A DNA stretch of 64,000 nt from Acidovorax radicis N35 (GTDB lineage: Bacteria > Pseudomonadota > Gammaproteobacteria > Burkholderiales > Burkholderiaceae_C). Below the pieces are notes generated by a model. It searched no databases. It was not told the DNA's origin and saw only the letters and a list, made by a program, of their open reading frames with translations. Positions 1 to 10,879 of this stretch are shown here, in pieces; the first letter of the stretch is position 1, and each line of letters begins with the position of its first letter. The DNA is taken from assembly GCF_000204195.1 (NCBI RefSeq), contig NZ_AFBG01000018.1, positions 1 to 64,000 of the forward strand. The letters are read 5' to 3'. The position numbers were made by a program, and so were the translations under genes.

Positions 1-545
1 GCGAACAACTGCAGCGCTGGGGCCAGCACGAAGCCACCGCCCACCTGTCCATCTCGGTCAACGTCAGCGCCCGGCAGTTCCGGCAACCGGGCTTCGTGGC
101 AGAAGTGCTGCAGACCCTCAAGAGCCACAACGCCGACCCCCGCAAACTCAAGCTCGAACTCACCGAAAGCCTGCTGCTGGGAGACATCGAAGACACCATC
201 GCCCGCATGGTGCAGCTCAAAAGCGAAGGCGTGGGGTTTGCGCTGGATGACTTCGGCACCGGCTACTCCAGCCTGAGCTACCTCAAGCGGCTGCCGCTGG
301 ACCAGGTCAAGATCGACCAGAGCTTCGTGCGGGACGTGCTCTCGGACCCGAACGACGCGGCGATCGTGAGGACGATCCTGGCGCTGGCCAAGAGCCTGGA
401 CCTGGAGGTGGTGGCCGAGGGGGTGGAGACGACGGGGCAGCTGAGTTTTCTGAGGCTGCATGGGTGCGAGGGGTTTCAGGGGTTTCTTTTTGGCCGGCCC
501 GGGCCGGTGGGGGATATTGATGCCTTGTTGTACCCCACGCGTTAA
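1..545 (+). CDS. EAL-domain protein, 3' end only (c-di-GMP phosphodiesterase)
   Basis: The gene enters from the left edge of the window; the open frame runs from base 3 to the stop at 543-545, so only about 180 C-terminal residues are seen. They form the second half of an EAL domain: SVNVSARQF, the metal-site motif ELTES, then DDFGTGYSSLSYLKRL, the catalytic-lysine region VKIDQSF and the closing motif EGVET. These signatures are those of active EAL phosphodiesterases, which hydrolyse c-di-GMP to pGpG. The EAL tripeptide itself and any N-terminal GGDEF, PAS or membrane part lie outside the window. A large hybrid kinase gene starts about 40 bases downstream on the same strand, so co-transcription is likely. 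Confidence 0.93.
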   Translation, partial: EQLQRWGQHEATAHLSISVNVSARQFRQPGFVAEVLQTLKSHNADPRKLKLELTESLLLGDIEDTIARMVQLKSEGVGFALDDFGTGYSSLSYLKRLPLDQVKIDQSFVRDVLSDPNDAAIVRTILALAKSLDLEVVAEGVETTGQLSFLRLHGCEGFQGFLFGRPGPVGDIDALLYPTR

Positions 546-587
546 GTTTTGCCAGATATGTTTCTTGGGCCTGGTCGGAGGTTCGGA

Positions 588-3500
588 GTGACGCGGGTGG
601 GTGAGGGCGTAGGCGGGTTTCTGGACAAGGTGTTGGACCGCAATGCCCCTGGCGTGCGTGGCCTGGTGCTGGTAGTGGCCGCGGCGCTGGTGGGGGCGTG
701 GCTGGTGGTGTTGGGGGCCATGCACTGGCAAGGCGCCGAGCGCGCGGCCGAGCGCGCCAAGTTGCTGCAGCAGACGGTGGACACCCTGCAAGCCCGGATC
801 ACGGGTGGTGGCATGCTGGGCGCGGTGTCGCTGCTCGGGCTGAGCGAACCGATGCTCAAGGCCATGGCCCTGGGTCAGCTGGCGCCGGATGACCCCGAAG
901 CCCTTGCGCGGCTGGGGGTAGCGCGTGGGCGGTTTCTGGTCAACGGGGTTTATGTCATGTCCGCCGACGGCACCGTGGTGGCCCACGAGACGCCGGGCAC
1001 CCGCTCCACCGGTCTCAACCTGGCGTTCCGCCCATATTTCCAGCAGGCCATCAAGGGGGCCATCAGCGTGTACGCCGCCATCGGCAGCAACTCGCAGGAG
1101 CGGGGGCTCTACTACGCTGCACCTCTGTATGAAAACGAGACGCCGTCCAGCTCCATCATCGGCGTGGTGATGTTCAAAGTGGGTTTCGAGTTGTTTGACG
1201 AGGTGCTCAAGCGTACCGAGATGCCCACCGTGCTGCTGTCTCCCCAAGGCGTGGTGTTTGCCTCCACGCGGCCCGAGTGGCTGTTTGCCGTGGCCCCGCC
1301 GCTCACCCAGGCGCGCATTGATTCGATCCGGGCGTCCCGCCAGTTTGGCAGCCACTTCGACAAGGGGCTGGCTTCTTCCCTGCCGTTTGCGCCGGATGCG
1401 GGCGAGGTCGTCCTCAACGGGGTGTCCTACGCGGTAGAGCGCCGCCACATCGACTGGGGTGACCCGGGAGGCCAGTGGCAACTGGCGATGCTGGACGATG
1501 TGAGTGTCCTGGTGCCTTGGTCTGAGCGCATGAAGGTGGGAGGGGTCGCCTTCGTGCTGTTGTTCCTGCTGGGCTTGCTGCTGCTGGATCTGCTGCGCAG
1601 CCGCGCCCGGATGGGTGCTGCGCTGGAGCGCTTCAGGGTTGTGGGCGCCGCGCTCGGGAGCAGCCCGGTCTCGGTGGTCATTACCGACGGAGAAGGCCGC
1701 ATCGACTGGGTCAATCCGCAGTACGAGCGCAGCTCGGGCTACACGCTGGAAGAGGTGCGGGGCAAGAAGCCGTCGGTGGTGGCCAGTGGCCAGACCCCCG
1801 CGCAAACCTACCAGGAGATGTGGTCCACGCTGCTGTCAGGCCGCTCGTGGCAAGGGCAGTTTGTCAATCGCCGCAAGGATGGGGGCATCTACCACGATGA
1901 GGCCACGCTGTCGCCGGTGTTTGACGAGCGTGGCAACCGCATTGCCATTGTCGGCCTGCATGAAGATGTCTCCGGGCGCATCCAGGCCCAGAAGGAGCTG
2001 GAGCGGCGCGAACGACTGCTCAACGAGTTGCTGGAGCAGCAGACAGCCATCTTTGACAACGCGCCCCCCATCGCGCTGGTGGGAGATGGCAAGTTCCGGC
2101 AGTTCAATCCCGCGTTTGTGGAACTGATGGGAGGCTCCGCGGCAGACCTGCTCGGACTGAGCGTGGCGGCATTGCTCGGACGCGGTGAATTTGCAAAGCG
2201 TTTTTACGCCGATGTGGGCCCGGTGCTGACTGCAGGGCGGGCCGTGCGCCAAACCACAACGCTGTGCCGACTGGACGGAAGTCGGTTCGAAGCGCGGATG
2301 GCGGGCCGCAACCTGCAGATGGATGGTTTCCGGAGTGCATCCATCTGGGTGATCGAAGATGTCAGCGAGCAGCGGCGGGCAGAGATCGCCATGCAGCAGG
2401 CCAAGGACCGTCTGGAGCTGGCACAGGAGGCTGGCAAGATTGGCGTGTTCGACATTGATCTGGTCGCAGACGAGGTGCTGTGGAGCGAAAAACTGGTCGC
2501 CATGCTCGGCTTGCCGCCCCAGGCGCAGGGGCGCAGCAAGCGCGACTGGATGGAGTGCCTGCACCCGGACGACAGGGACCGCGCAGCGTCGTACTTTGAT
2601 CAATGCCTTGCGAGCGGCGCCCCCGATCTGCGCGATTCCTGGCGCATCGTGCGGCCCGATGGCGAAGTGCGCTGGTTCCTGTCTGCCGCCCGAATCTTCC
2701 GCGACGATGCCGGCAAACCCGTGCGGGTGGTGGGTGTCAATGTGGACATCCACGACCAGAAGCTGCTGGAGGCCCGTGTGGCCGAGCAGCTTGATTTTCA
2801 GCAGGCACTCATTGACGCCATCCCCGTGCCGCTGTTTTACAAGGACGCAGATGGCCGCTACATCGGTTTCAACCGCGCCTATGAGCAGGCCTTTGGCGTA
2901 CAGCGCGAGGCCTTGATCGGCAAGACCGTGCTGGACCTCAAGTTCCTCCCTGAGGCTGAGCGGGAACGCTTTGATGCAGATGCCCAGGAGGCCCTGCATG
3001 GGGTCCAGTCGGTGCACAAGGAGGTGGACCTGCCGTATGCGGACGGAAAGGTGCACCACACCTTGTTCTGGCTGCACGGTTTCTCGCGGCCCGATGGCTC
3101 GCCGGGTGGGGCCATCGGCACCTTTGTCGATATCACCGACCGGCAGCGCGCCGAGCAGGACCTGCGCCGCGCCAAGGAACTGGCGGAGGAGTCCACCGCA
3201 CTCAAGTCGAATTTTCTGGCCAACATGAGCCATGAGATACGCACGCCCATGAACGCGATCATCGGCATGTCGCACCTGGCGCTCAAGTCTGGCCTGACAG
3301 AGCGCCAGCACGACTACGTGAGCAAGATCCAGCAGGCCGGCCAGCACCTGCTGGGCGTGATCAACGACATCCTGGATTTCTCCAAGATCGAGGCGGGCAA
3401 GCTCATGGTGGAGAAGCAGCCCTTCGTGCTCGACCGCATGCTGGAGAGTGTGTCCGACGTGGTGGGCTACAAGGCCGGTGCCAAAGGCCTGGAGCTGGTT

Positions 3501-5474
3501 TGCGATGTGGCGGCCGACGTGCCCCCCAATCTGGTGGGCGATTCGCTGCGCCTGGGCCAGATCCTCATCAATTTTGCCAACAACGCCATCAAGTTCACTG
3601 AGACGGGCGAGATCAGCATCGCCGTGCGGGTGCTGGAGGCCGCGGGCAATCGGTTGATGCTGCGTTTTGAAGTGCGCGACACCGGCATCGGGCTCACGCC
3701 GGAACAGATGGGGCGGCTGTTCCAGAGCTTCCAGCAGGCAGACACCTCCACCACGCGCCGCTATGGCGGCACGGGCCTGGGGCTGGCCATCTGCAAGAGC
3801 CTTGCGGAGTTGATGGGGGGCGAGGTCGGTGTGGAGAGCACCTATGGCCAGGGCTCCACGTTCTGGGTGGCCGTGCCGCTTGAACGCGGGGCGCCCGCGC
3901 GCGTGCTGCTGCCACCCCCTGACCTGCGGGGCCGCCGAGTGCTCGTGGTGGACGACAACCAGACGGCGGCCACCGTGCTGTCCGACATGCTGCTGGCCAT
4001 GGGCTTTGAGGTGGAGCAGGCCCATTCGGGCCTGGAAGCCCTTGAGCGCCTGCGCGAATCCATGGCACGGCACCAGCCGTTTGGCCTGCTGCTGCTCGAC
4101 TGGCACATGCCGGGCATGGACGGCATCCAGCTGGCGGGCCACATCCGGGGCCTGGGCATGGCGCAGGTGCCCAAGATGCTCATGGTGACAGCCTACGGGC
4201 GGGAGGACGTGATGCGCGCCGCCCGCGCGCAGGGCATCGACACGGTGCTGATCAAGCCCGTCAACGCCTCGCTGCTGTTCGACACGCTGATGCAGCCGCT
4301 GGAACACTCCACCTACAGCCCACGCCGCGTGGTCACCCCCGCGCCTGCGGCAGACGAGCTGCCGCTGGCAATCCGGGGTGCGTCGGTGCTGCTGGTGGAG
4401 GACAACGAGCTCAACCAGATGGTGGCGGTTGAACTCTTGCTCGAAGCCGGTTTTGCCGTCGATGTGGCCGAGAACGGCCAGATCGCCCTTGATCGCATTG
4501 AGCGCAAGGCCTACGACGTGGTGCTTATGGACATGCAGATGCCTGTCATGGACGGCGAAACCGCCACGCGGCAACTGCGCCGCGACCCGCGCCATGTTCA
4601 CCTGCCCATCGTGGCCATGACCGCCAACGCCATGGAGGCTGATCGCCAGCGCTGCTTTGCCGCCGGCATGAACGACCATGTGGCCAAACCCATCGAGCCT
4701 GCGGCGCTATGGGCCGCATTGGGCCGATGGATTCGGCCCCGGCCGGGATTGGGCCAGGCGTTGGTGGGCGGTGCGGTCCGCACCGGCGCAGGCACGGAGG
4801 CTGACGCCATGGCTCCGGCCACCGCCAACGCTGCCCCGGCGCCGTCCTTCCCCACCGTGGCGGGCCTGGACACGTCGCTGGGCCTGGAGCGCGCCCTGGG
4901 CAGGCCGGGGCTCTATGCCGAGATGCTGCGGCGGTTTGTGCAAGGGCAGTCGCCGGTGCTTGCGGACCTGGAGCAAGCCGTCGCCAACGGAGACACGGTG
5001 CTGGCAGAGCGCCTGGCCCACACCCTGCGCTCGGTGGCGGCCAACATTGGCGCGCAGGAGGTGTCGGCCCACGCGCAAGCGCTGGAACAGGGCCTCCGCA
5101 GCGGGGCCCCTGTGGATGTGATCGTCGGACTCGGGGCCAACCTGGGCGCCGCGTTGCGGCCCGTGCTGGCGGGATTGCAGGCGTGGATGCATGGGCCGCA
5201 AGCCGGGCAGCCGCACGGGCCGGACGCCTCTGCAGCGGCGGGGCTGAAAGCGCTGGATTCCGAAGGGGCCCTGCAACAGTTGCGCGGCCTGCTGGAGCAG
5301 GACGACCCAGCGGCCTCCGAGTTTTTCCAACACAATGTCCAGGTGCTCAAGCCCGCGTTGGGGCACACCTTTGCGGTGGTCGAGATGCACACCCTGAATT
5401 TTGATTTTGAGCAGGCACTGGAGGCGATGGCCGCCGTGTCAGGCCCCGAATACCCTGCCGTTCATACCCCTTGA
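588..5474 (+). CDS. Hybrid sensor histidine kinase (sensor, 4 PAS, HisKA, HATPase, 2 REC, HPt)
   Basis: Membrane-bound phosphorelay kinase. I chose the GTG at 588 because GGAGG sits six bases upstream (577-581); the frame is open back to a TTG at 549, giving 13 more residues. From the GTG (1628 aa): membrane helix near 27-48, an extracytoplasmic Cache-like sensor to about 315, a second helix, then four PAS/PAC units over roughly 345-860. The kinase core has the H-box MSHEIRTPMN with phospho-acceptor His882, the N-box NFANNAIKF and a glycine-rich GGTGLGLAI. Two receivers follow with acceptor Asp1171 (DWHMPGMDG) and Asp1315 (DMQMPVMDG), then an HPt domain with His1478 (LAHTLRS). It is BarA/TorS-like in layout. 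The HD-GYP regulator starts 24 bases downstream and may be the relay output; the ligand cannot be told from sequence. Confidence 0.92.
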   Translation: MTRVGEGVGGFLDKVLDRNAPGVRGLVLVVAAALVGAWLVVLGAMHWQGAERAAERAKLLQQTVDTLQARITGGGMLGAVSLLGLSEPMLKAMALGQLAPDDPEALARLGVARGRFLVNGVYVMSADGTVVAHETPGTRSTGLNLAFRPYFQQAIKGAISVYAAIGSNSQERGLYYAAPLYENETPSSSIIGVVMFKVGFELFDEVLKRTEMPTVLLSPQGVVFASTRPEWLFAVAPPLTQARIDSIRASRQFGSHFDKGLASSLPFAPDAGEVVLNGVSYAVERRHIDWGDPGGQWQLAMLDDVSVLVPWSERMKVGGVAFVLLFLLGLLLLDLLRSRARMGAALERFRVVGAALGSSPVSVVITDGEGRIDWVNPQYERSSGYTLEEVRGKKPSVVASGQTPAQTYQEMWSTLLSGRSWQGQFVNRRKDGGIYHDEATLSPVFDERGNRIAIVGLHEDVSGRIQAQKELERRERLLNELLEQQTAIFDNAPPIALVGDGKFRQFNPAFVELMGGSAADLLGLSVAALLGRGEFAKRFYADVGPVLTAGRAVRQTTTLCRLDGSRFEARMAGRNLQMDGFRSASIWVIEDVSEQRRAEIAMQQAKDRLELAQEAGKIGVFDIDLVADEVLWSEKLVAMLGLPPQAQGRSKRDWMECLHPDDRDRAASYFDQCLASGAPDLRDSWRIVRPDGEVRWFLSAARIFRDDAGKPVRVVGVNVDIHDQKLLEARVAEQLDFQQALIDAIPVPLFYKDADGRYIGFNRAYEQAFGVQREALIGKTVLDLKFLPEAERERFDADAQEALHGVQSVHKEVDLPYADGKVHHTLFWLHGFSRPDGSPGGAIGTFVDITDRQRAEQDLRRAKELAEESTALKSNFLANMSHEIRTPMNAIIGMSHLALKSGLTERQHDYVSKIQQAGQHLLGVINDILDFSKIEAGKLMVEKQPFVLDRMLESVSDVVGYKAGAKGLELVCDVAADVPPNLVGDSLRLGQILINFANNAIKFTETGEISIAVRVLEAAGNRLMLRFEVRDTGIGLTPEQMGRLFQSFQQADTSTTRRYGGTGLGLAICKSLAELMGGEVGVESTYGQGSTFWVAVPLERGAPARVLLPPPDLRGRRVLVVDDNQTAATVLSDMLLAMGFEVEQAHSGLEALERLRESMARHQPFGLLLLDWHMPGMDGIQLAGHIRGLGMAQVPKMLMVTAYGREDVMRAARAQGIDTVLIKPVNASLLFDTLMQPLEHSTYSPRRVVTPAPAADELPLAIRGASVLLVEDNELNQMVAVELLLEAGFAVDVAENGQIALDRIERKAYDVVLMDMQMPVMDGETATRQLRRDPRHVHLPIVAMTANAMEADRQRCFAAGMNDHVAKPIEPAALWAALGRWIRPRPGLGQALVGGAVRTGAGTEADAMAPATANAAPAPSFPTVAGLDTSLGLERALGRPGLYAEMLRRFVQGQSPVLADLEQAVANGDTVLAERLAHTLRSVAANIGAQEVSAHAQALEQGLRSGAPVDVIVGLGANLGAALRPVLAGLQAWMHGPQAGQPHGPDASAAAGLKALDSEGALQQLRGLLEQDDPAASEFFQHNVQVLKPALGHTFAVVEMHTLNFDFEQALEAMAAVSGPEYPAVHTP

Positions 5475-5498
5475 GCGGCACCACACCCAGGAACTTCC

Positions 5499-6627
<1,129 letters not shown>

Positions 6628-6629
<2 letters not shown>

Positions 6630-6656
6630 GCACAGTCCCGATAGGGGACGGTGCTC
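6628..6656. terminator. Hairpin between convergent genes
   Basis: GAGCAC and GTCCC on the left pair with GGGAC and GTGCTC on the right around GATAG, with small bulges. It begins at the stop codon of the HD-GYP gene and ends ten bases before the stop of suhB on the other strand. There is no T-run on either side, so it is a weak candidate for a shared transcription end. Confidence 0.4.
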
Positions 6657-6665
6657 AGGCATACA

Positions 6666-7622
6666 TCAGAACGGCGCGTCTTCGCTCTTGGGGGTGTCGG
6701 CCTGTGGGGCGGCACCCGTGGTGTCGGACTCCACATCGGCTGCAGCCTCAGCTTCAGCGCTGGCGGGTGCGTCTGCGGCAGCGGCCTGGCGCACGGCCGC
6801 CTTGTCGCCAGCGCTCGCAAACTTGCTGTACTTGCCCAAAATCGGCACCAGCTGGCCGTAGATGCGGGGGTTGCCCGCCAGGCATTCGCGCTGCTCCAGA
6901 AAGTCGGCCTCGCCCGTGAAGTTGCCCACCAAGCCACCGGCCTCGGTCACCAGCAGCGAACCCGCGGCCACGTCCCAGATCGACAGGCCGGTCTCGAAGA
7001 AACCATCGGTGAAACCAGCGGCGACATAGGCCAGGTCCAGCGCGGCGGCGCCGGGGCGGCGCAGGCCAGCCGTGCGCTGCATCACGTCGCTCATCATGTT
7101 GAGGTAGCTCTTGAAGTTGTCGCCCGGGCGGAACGGGAAGCCGGTGGAGACCAGGCAGTCCTTGAGCTGGGTGCGCTTGCTCACGCGGATGCGGCGTTCG
7201 TTCAGGTAGGCGCCACGGCCCTTGGTCGATGTGAACAGGTCGTTGCGCGAGGGGTCATAGATGACGGCCTGCTCGACCTTGCCTTTGACGGCCAGGGCGA
7301 TGCTCACGCAGTACACGGGGAAGCCGTGGATGAAGTTGGTGGTGCCGTCCAGCGGGTCGATGATCCAGACGAATTCCGAATCCTTGGCGCCGTATTCGGT
7401 GCCCGACTCTTCGGCCAGGATGCCGTGGCCGGGGTAGGCCGTGAGCAGCGTCTCGATGATGATTTTTTCGGACGCGTGGTCCACTTCGGTCACAAAGTCG
7501 TTGATCTGCTTTTGCGAGATCCGCACCGATTCCACGTCAAGGGCCGCGCGGTTGATGATGGCGCCGGCGGCGCGTGCGGCCTTGATGGCCACGTTAAGCA
7601 TGGGGTGCAGATTGGACGACAT
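6666..7622 (-). CDS. suhB: Inositol-1-monophosphatase family protein SuhB
   Basis: About 318 aa from the ATG at 7622 ([10 protein letters not shown]); upstream in-frame codons to 7652 do not resemble the family. The FIG superfamily metal-binding motifs are present: EESG around the first metal site, [12 protein letters not shown] as the central signature, and [15 protein letters not shown] near the C-terminus. The family hydrolyses inositol monophosphates; in proteobacteria SuhB also acts in rRNA antitermination. The C-terminal 45 residues are a low-complexity Ala/Glu-rich tail ([12 protein letters not shown]) not needed for catalysis. It is divergent from trmJ. Confidence 0.93.
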   Translation of the reverse strand: MSSNLHPMLNVAIKAARAAGAIINRAALDVESVRISQKQINDFVTEVDHASEKIIIETLLTAYPGHGILAEESGTEYGAKDSEFVWIIDPLDGTTNFIHGFPVYCVSIALAVKGKVEQAVIYDPSRNDLFTSTKGRGAYLNERRIRVSKRTQLKDCLVSTGFPFRPGDNFKSYLNMMSDVMQRTAGLRRPGAAALDLAYVAAGFTDGFFETGLSIWDVAAGSLLVTEAGGLVGNFTGEADFLEQRECLAGNPRIYGQLVPILGKYSKFASAGDKAAVRQAAAADAPASAEAEAAADVESDTTGAAPQADTPKSEDAPF

Positions 7623-7796
7623 AAATTGTGGTGGTGAGCAGGGTGCCCGCATGCAACGGTGGCATGGGCAGCCTGCGAATCAGGAGCGGTGCGATCCGAC
7701 CCGGCGATGCGGGCGGCGACAATGAGGGCAGAATTTTACCCGCAGTGTCCCTTTTCGCCTAACCGCCCGCCCTTTGCCCTCGTCCTGCCTTTGCCC

Positions 7797-8609
7797 ATGA
7801 AGACCCGTTTTGTCCTGATCAACACCAGCCACGCCGGCAATGTGGGCGCTGCCGCCCGCGCCATGAAAACCATGGGTTTTGACGACCTGGTGCTGGTGGC
7901 CCCGCGCTGGCCCAACGTGTTGCGGCGTGAGGAGACCATCCAGCGCGCCAGCGGCGCCCTGGACGTGCTGGAGAACGCCCGCATCGTGGCCACGCTGGAC
8001 GAGGCGCTGGACGGCATCAGCCACCTGTGCGCCACAGCGATGACCCCGCGCGACTTCGGGCCACCCACGGCAGCGCCGCGTGCCCATTTCGAAATGCTAT
8101 TAAAACAAGAGCTATTAGCGATTGAAGGACAAGCGCTAGAGGCCAAAAACACTCAAAATTCTGAGGAACCAGCACCCAACCCATCGGTGGCAGCCCGCCA
8201 GGCGGGTGTGGCCTTCCTGTTTGGCTCCGAGCGTTTTGGCATGACCAACGAAGACGTTTACCGCTGCCACGTGGCGCTGTCCATTCCCACCAATCCCGGC
8301 TTTGGGTCCCTCAATCTGGGCGCCGCCATCCAGGTGATTGCCTACGAATGGCGCATGGCGCTGGGCGGGTTCCCGGTGTTGGATGCCACGCCCGCGCGCG
8401 CCCTGGCCGACGCCGCCCAGGTGGCGGGCATGCTGGGCCATTGGGAGCAGGCGCTCACCACCATCGGCTTTCTGGACCCCGCCGCGCCCAAGAAGCTCAT
8501 GCCCCGCCTTAACCAGCTTTTCAACCGCGCGCAGCTCAGCCCTGAGGAAATCCACATCTTGAGAGGTGTCGCCAAAGCCATGATCGAGACGGCGCAGGCG
8601 AAACGATAG
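7797..8609 (+). CDS. trmJ: tRNA (cytidine/uridine-2'-O-)-methyltransferase TrmJ (SpoU family)
   Basis: 270 aa from the ATG at 7797 (MKTRFVLINTSHAGNVG). SPOUT-fold methyltransferase: the N-terminal motif NTSHAGNVGAAARAMKTMG, motif 2 FLFGSERFGM and motif 3 LSIPTNPGFGSLNLGAA all match. TrmJ methylates the 2'-O of position 32 in the tRNA anticodon loop using SAM. The protein is about 25 residues longer than E. coli TrmJ; the extra stretch (FEMLLKQELLAIEGQALEAK and on to SEEP) is encoded by a copy of the AGCGCTT repeat at about 8092-8160 that is read in frame, and it falls in a loop between motifs. Confidence 0.93.
   Translation: MKTRFVLINTSHAGNVGAAARAMKTMGFDDLVLVAPRWPNVLRREETIQRASGALDVLENARIVATLDEALDGISHLCATAMTPRDFGPPTAAPRAHFEMLLKQELLAIEGQALEAKNTQNSEEPAPNPSVAARQAGVAFLFGSERFGMTNEDVYRCHVALSIPTNPGFGSLNLGAAIQVIAYEWRMALGGFPVLDATPARALADAAQVAGMLGHWEQALTTIGFLDPAAPKKLMPRLNQLFNRAQLSPEEIHILRGVAKAMIETAQAKR
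8092..8160. repeat. AGCGCTT bipartite repeat, copy R1 (inside trmJ)
   Basis: AT-rich half TGCTATTAAAA..GAGCTATTAGCG followed by a degraded palindrome half ending AAGCGCTAGAGGCC. It is translated in frame in trmJ and is clearly AT-richer than the flanking coding sequence. Confidence 0.7.
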
Positions 8610-8645
8610 ACTGTGCAGCCCATTTACAAATAACCATAACAACCA

Positions 8646-9425
8646 ATGTTCGCCCGCCTGCGCTCCGATATCCAGTGCATCCTCGACCGCGATCCTGCCG
8701 CGCGCAGCACGTGGGAGGTGATCACCTGTTATCCGGGCTTGCACGCGATCTGGCTGCACCGGCCGGCGCACTGGTGCTGGCACCACGGCCTGAAGTGGTT
8801 GGGGCGCTTCATCTCGCACTTTGCGCGCTGGTTCACGGGCATCGAGATCCATCCCGGCGCCAAGATCGGCGAGCGTGTGTTCTTCGACCATGCCATGGGC
8901 GTGGTGGTGGGCGAGACTGCCGAGATCGGCGACGGCTGTACCATCTACCAGGGTGTCACGCTGGGCGGCACATCGCTCTACAAGGGCAGCAAGCGCCATC
9001 CCACGCTGGGTAAAAACGTGGTGGTGAGCGCGGGCGCCAAGGTGCTTGGCGGCTTTGAAGTGGGCGACGGCGCCAAGATCGGCAGCAACGCGGTGGTCAT
9101 CAAACCCGTGCCTGCAGGCGCTACGGCGGTGGGCATTCCGGCACGCATCATCCCGTCCAAAGAAGGCCAGAGCGCCGACGTGACGGAGCCCCAGCAGACC
9201 CCCAAGTTCACGGCCTATGGCATCACACAAGAGGACGATCCGCTCTCGCAGGCCATGCGCGGGCTGATCGACAACGCCTCGTCGCAGGAGCACCAGATTG
9301 CACTGCTGTGGCAGGCCATCGAGAAACTGTCCACCAACCCGCAGAACAAGGACTGCGTGCCGTGCGATGCGGCGCTCAAGGAGCAGTTCGAGGCGGGCAA
9401 GCTCAACGAGCTGGTGGGCAAGTAG
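8646..9425 (+). CDS. cysE: Serine O-acetyltransferase (EpsC/CysE type)
   Basis: 259 aa. Catalyses serine + acetyl-CoA to O-acetylserine, the first step of cysteine synthesis. A short helical N-terminal part ([20 protein letters not shown]) is followed by a left-handed beta-helix of hexapeptide repeats with the family signatures [29 protein letters not shown] and [11 protein letters not shown]. The length and shortened N-terminal helix bundle match the EpsC subfamily rather than E. coli CysE. After the helix there is a C-terminal extension of about 70 residues with two cysteines ([10 protein letters not shown]) that I cannot assign. It lies 36 bases after trmJ on the same strand. Confidence 0.93.
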   Translation: MFARLRSDIQCILDRDPAARSTWEVITCYPGLHAIWLHRPAHWCWHHGLKWLGRFISHFARWFTGIEIHPGAKIGERVFFDHAMGVVVGETAEIGDGCTIYQGVTLGGTSLYKGSKRHPTLGKNVVVSAGAKVLGGFEVGDGAKIGSNAVVIKPVPAGATAVGIPARIIPSKEGQSADVTEPQQTPKFTAYGITQEDDPLSQAMRGLIDNASSQEHQIALLWQAIEKLSTNPQNKDCVPCDAALKEQFEAGKLNELVGK

Positions 9426-9442
9426 CGGCTTGCCGGCGCTGT

Positions 9443-9525
9443 ATTCAAAAATCAGATTGCTATAAAAAATATAGCTGCTAGCGCTTGTGAGACAAGCACT
9501 AGCAGCTATTTTTCTTTGAATCTTG
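9443..9525. terminator. AGCGCTT repeat copy R2 forming a bidirectional terminator
   Basis: Between the convergent cysE and mog genes. TAGCTGCTAGCGCTTGT and ACAAGCACTAGCAGCTA pair almost perfectly around GAG (about 9471-9507). A T-run follows on the plus strand (CTATTTTTCTTT) and an A-run precedes it (ATAAAAAATATAG), so it has the features of a factor-independent terminator in both directions. Sequence and bipartite layout place it in the same repeat family as the other copies. Confidence 0.75.
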
Positions 9526-9530
9526 AGAAA

Positions 9531-10151
9531 TCAGGCCGGGCGGGGCGCTCGCACCGCGTTCTTGGGCCGGAACGCCTTGCAGACTTCGTCGCGCGTTTCC
9601 AGATACGGGCCGCCAATCAGGTCCACGCAGTACGGCACGGCGGCAAAGATGCCGGGCACGATCTGCTTGCCGTCGGCGTCCTTCAGGCCTTCTAGCGTTT
9701 CGGCAATCGCCTTGGGCTGGCCGGGCAGGTTGATGATGAGGCTCTGGTCGCGCACCACGGCCACCTGGCGTGACAGGATGGCGGTGGGCACAAACTTCAG
9801 GCTGATCTGGCGCATCTGCTCGCCAAAGCCCGGCATCTCCTTGTGCGCCACGGCCAGCGTGGCCTCGGGCGTCACGTCGCGCAGGGCGGGGCCGGTGCCA
9901 CCGGTGGTCAGCACCAGGCAACAGCCTGCGTTGACCAGCTCGACCAGCGCGGCGCTGATGCCATCCTGTTCATCGGGGATCAGGCGTGATTCGAACGCGA
10001 TGGGGTTGTGCAGTGCGCGCGTGAGCCAGTCCTGCAGCGCAGGCAGGCCCTTGTCTTCATAGACACCGGAGCTGGCGCGGTCGCTGATGGACACGATGCC
10101 GATCTTCACGGCGTCGTGGTGGGGCGCAGGGCTGCCCATGGGCTCACTCAT
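9531..10151 (-). CDS. mog: Molybdopterin adenylyltransferase Mog
   Basis: 206 aa from the ATG at 10151; its first bases overlap the stop of darP by 8 nt. MogA/MoaB-fold: VKIGIVSISDRASSGVYEDKG at the N-terminus and the substrate-binding motif TTGGTGPALRDVTPEA in the middle, then NLPGQPKAI. It adenylylates molybdopterin before molybdate insertion, a step needed by the molybdenum nitrate reductase encoded near 35-37 kb. Read as an operon darP-mog on the minus strand. Confidence 0.92.
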   Translation of the reverse strand: MSEPMGSPAPHHDAVKIGIVSISDRASSGVYEDKGLPALQDWLTRALHNPIAFESRLIPDEQDGISAALVELVNAGCCLVLTTGGTGPALRDVTPEATLAVAHKEMPGFGEQMRQISLKFVPTAILSRQVAVVRDQSLIINLPGQPKAIAETLEGLKDADGKQIVPGIFAAVPYCVDLIGGPYLETRDEVCKAFRPKNAVRAPRPA

Positions 10152-10815
10152 CGCCGTTTTCCCCGCCGATGTCGCTGGCATCGTCCGTGCCCGTGCCGCC
10201 CAGGTGCTCACGCACCAGCTGGAACAGCTCTCGGTAGGCGCGGCCCTTGCGGGGGGCCAGGCCTTGCGAGACCTGGACATTGGCCTCCTTGCCGGCGGGC
10301 TGTGCGTCCTTGCGGGCCTGGCGGATCAGGGCGCGCAGCTGCTGGGTGTCGGTGCCGGGGTGTTCGGCCATCCAGGGTGCGAGGGCCTCGTCATCCACAA
10401 TCAGGCGGTCGCGCCAGTGTTCGGCCAGGTGCAGCTGCATCTTTTCGGTGGCCGAGCCCTTGTGCTGCTCCTCCAGCGCCTGGCGGGCTGCTTGCACCAG
10501 CTCGGGTTCAAGCTTGCGCATGATCTTGCCCACGTACTGCATCTGGCGGCGCTTGCCTTCAAAGTTGGTGATGCGCTTGGCCTCGGCCAGCGCGTCCACC
10601 AGCTTGTCGGGCAGGCCCACCGCCTCGAACAGGTCGGCGCGCAGGCTCAGCAGCTCTTTGCCGAGATCCTGAAGTTCGTCGCTTTCGCGCTTGAGATCGG
10701 TGCGGCTGGCATCGGGCGTGCCTTTGAGTTCGGCCTTGAGCTGAATGTCCATTTCGCTGCCTTCGGCAACGAACTGGCCTCGCACAAAGTAGCCTTTTTT
10801 GGGTTTGCGTGACAT
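10144..10815 (-). CDS. darP: Ribosome biogenesis factor DarP (YjgA family)
   Basis: 223 aa from the ATG at 10815 (MSRKPKKGYFVRGQFV). The DUF615/YjgA signatures are present: KRESDELQDLGKELL, a helical core with NFEGKRRQMQYVGKIMR, and the C-terminal RAYRELFQLVREHL. The family associates with late 50S ribosomal precursors. It is divergent from pmbA; the two 5' ends are 64 bases apart, so promoters of both must lie in that gap. Overlaps the start of mog by 8 nt. Confidence 0.9.
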   Translation of the reverse strand: MSRKPKKGYFVRGQFVAEGSEMDIQLKAELKGTPDASRTDLKRESDELQDLGKELLSLRADLFEAVGLPDKLVDALAEAKRITNFEGKRRQMQYVGKIMRKLEPELVQAARQALEEQHKGSATEKMQLHLAEHWRDRLIVDDEALAPWMAEHPGTDTQQLRALIRQARKDAQPAGKEANVQVSQGLAPRKGRAYRELFQLVREHLGGTGTDDASDIGGENGDE

Positions 10816-10879
10816 GGGTGGGGGCAAAAAGAGAAGCGGCGCAGAGCGCGCCACAGCGGCAAGTATCATAGCTGCCGCT

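Noticed and set aside
1836..4679. Long minus-strand open frame of 947 codons
   Set aside because: It is the antisense shadow of the hybrid kinase. The translation is His/Gln/Arg-rich without motifs, while the plus strand shows complete domain signatures.
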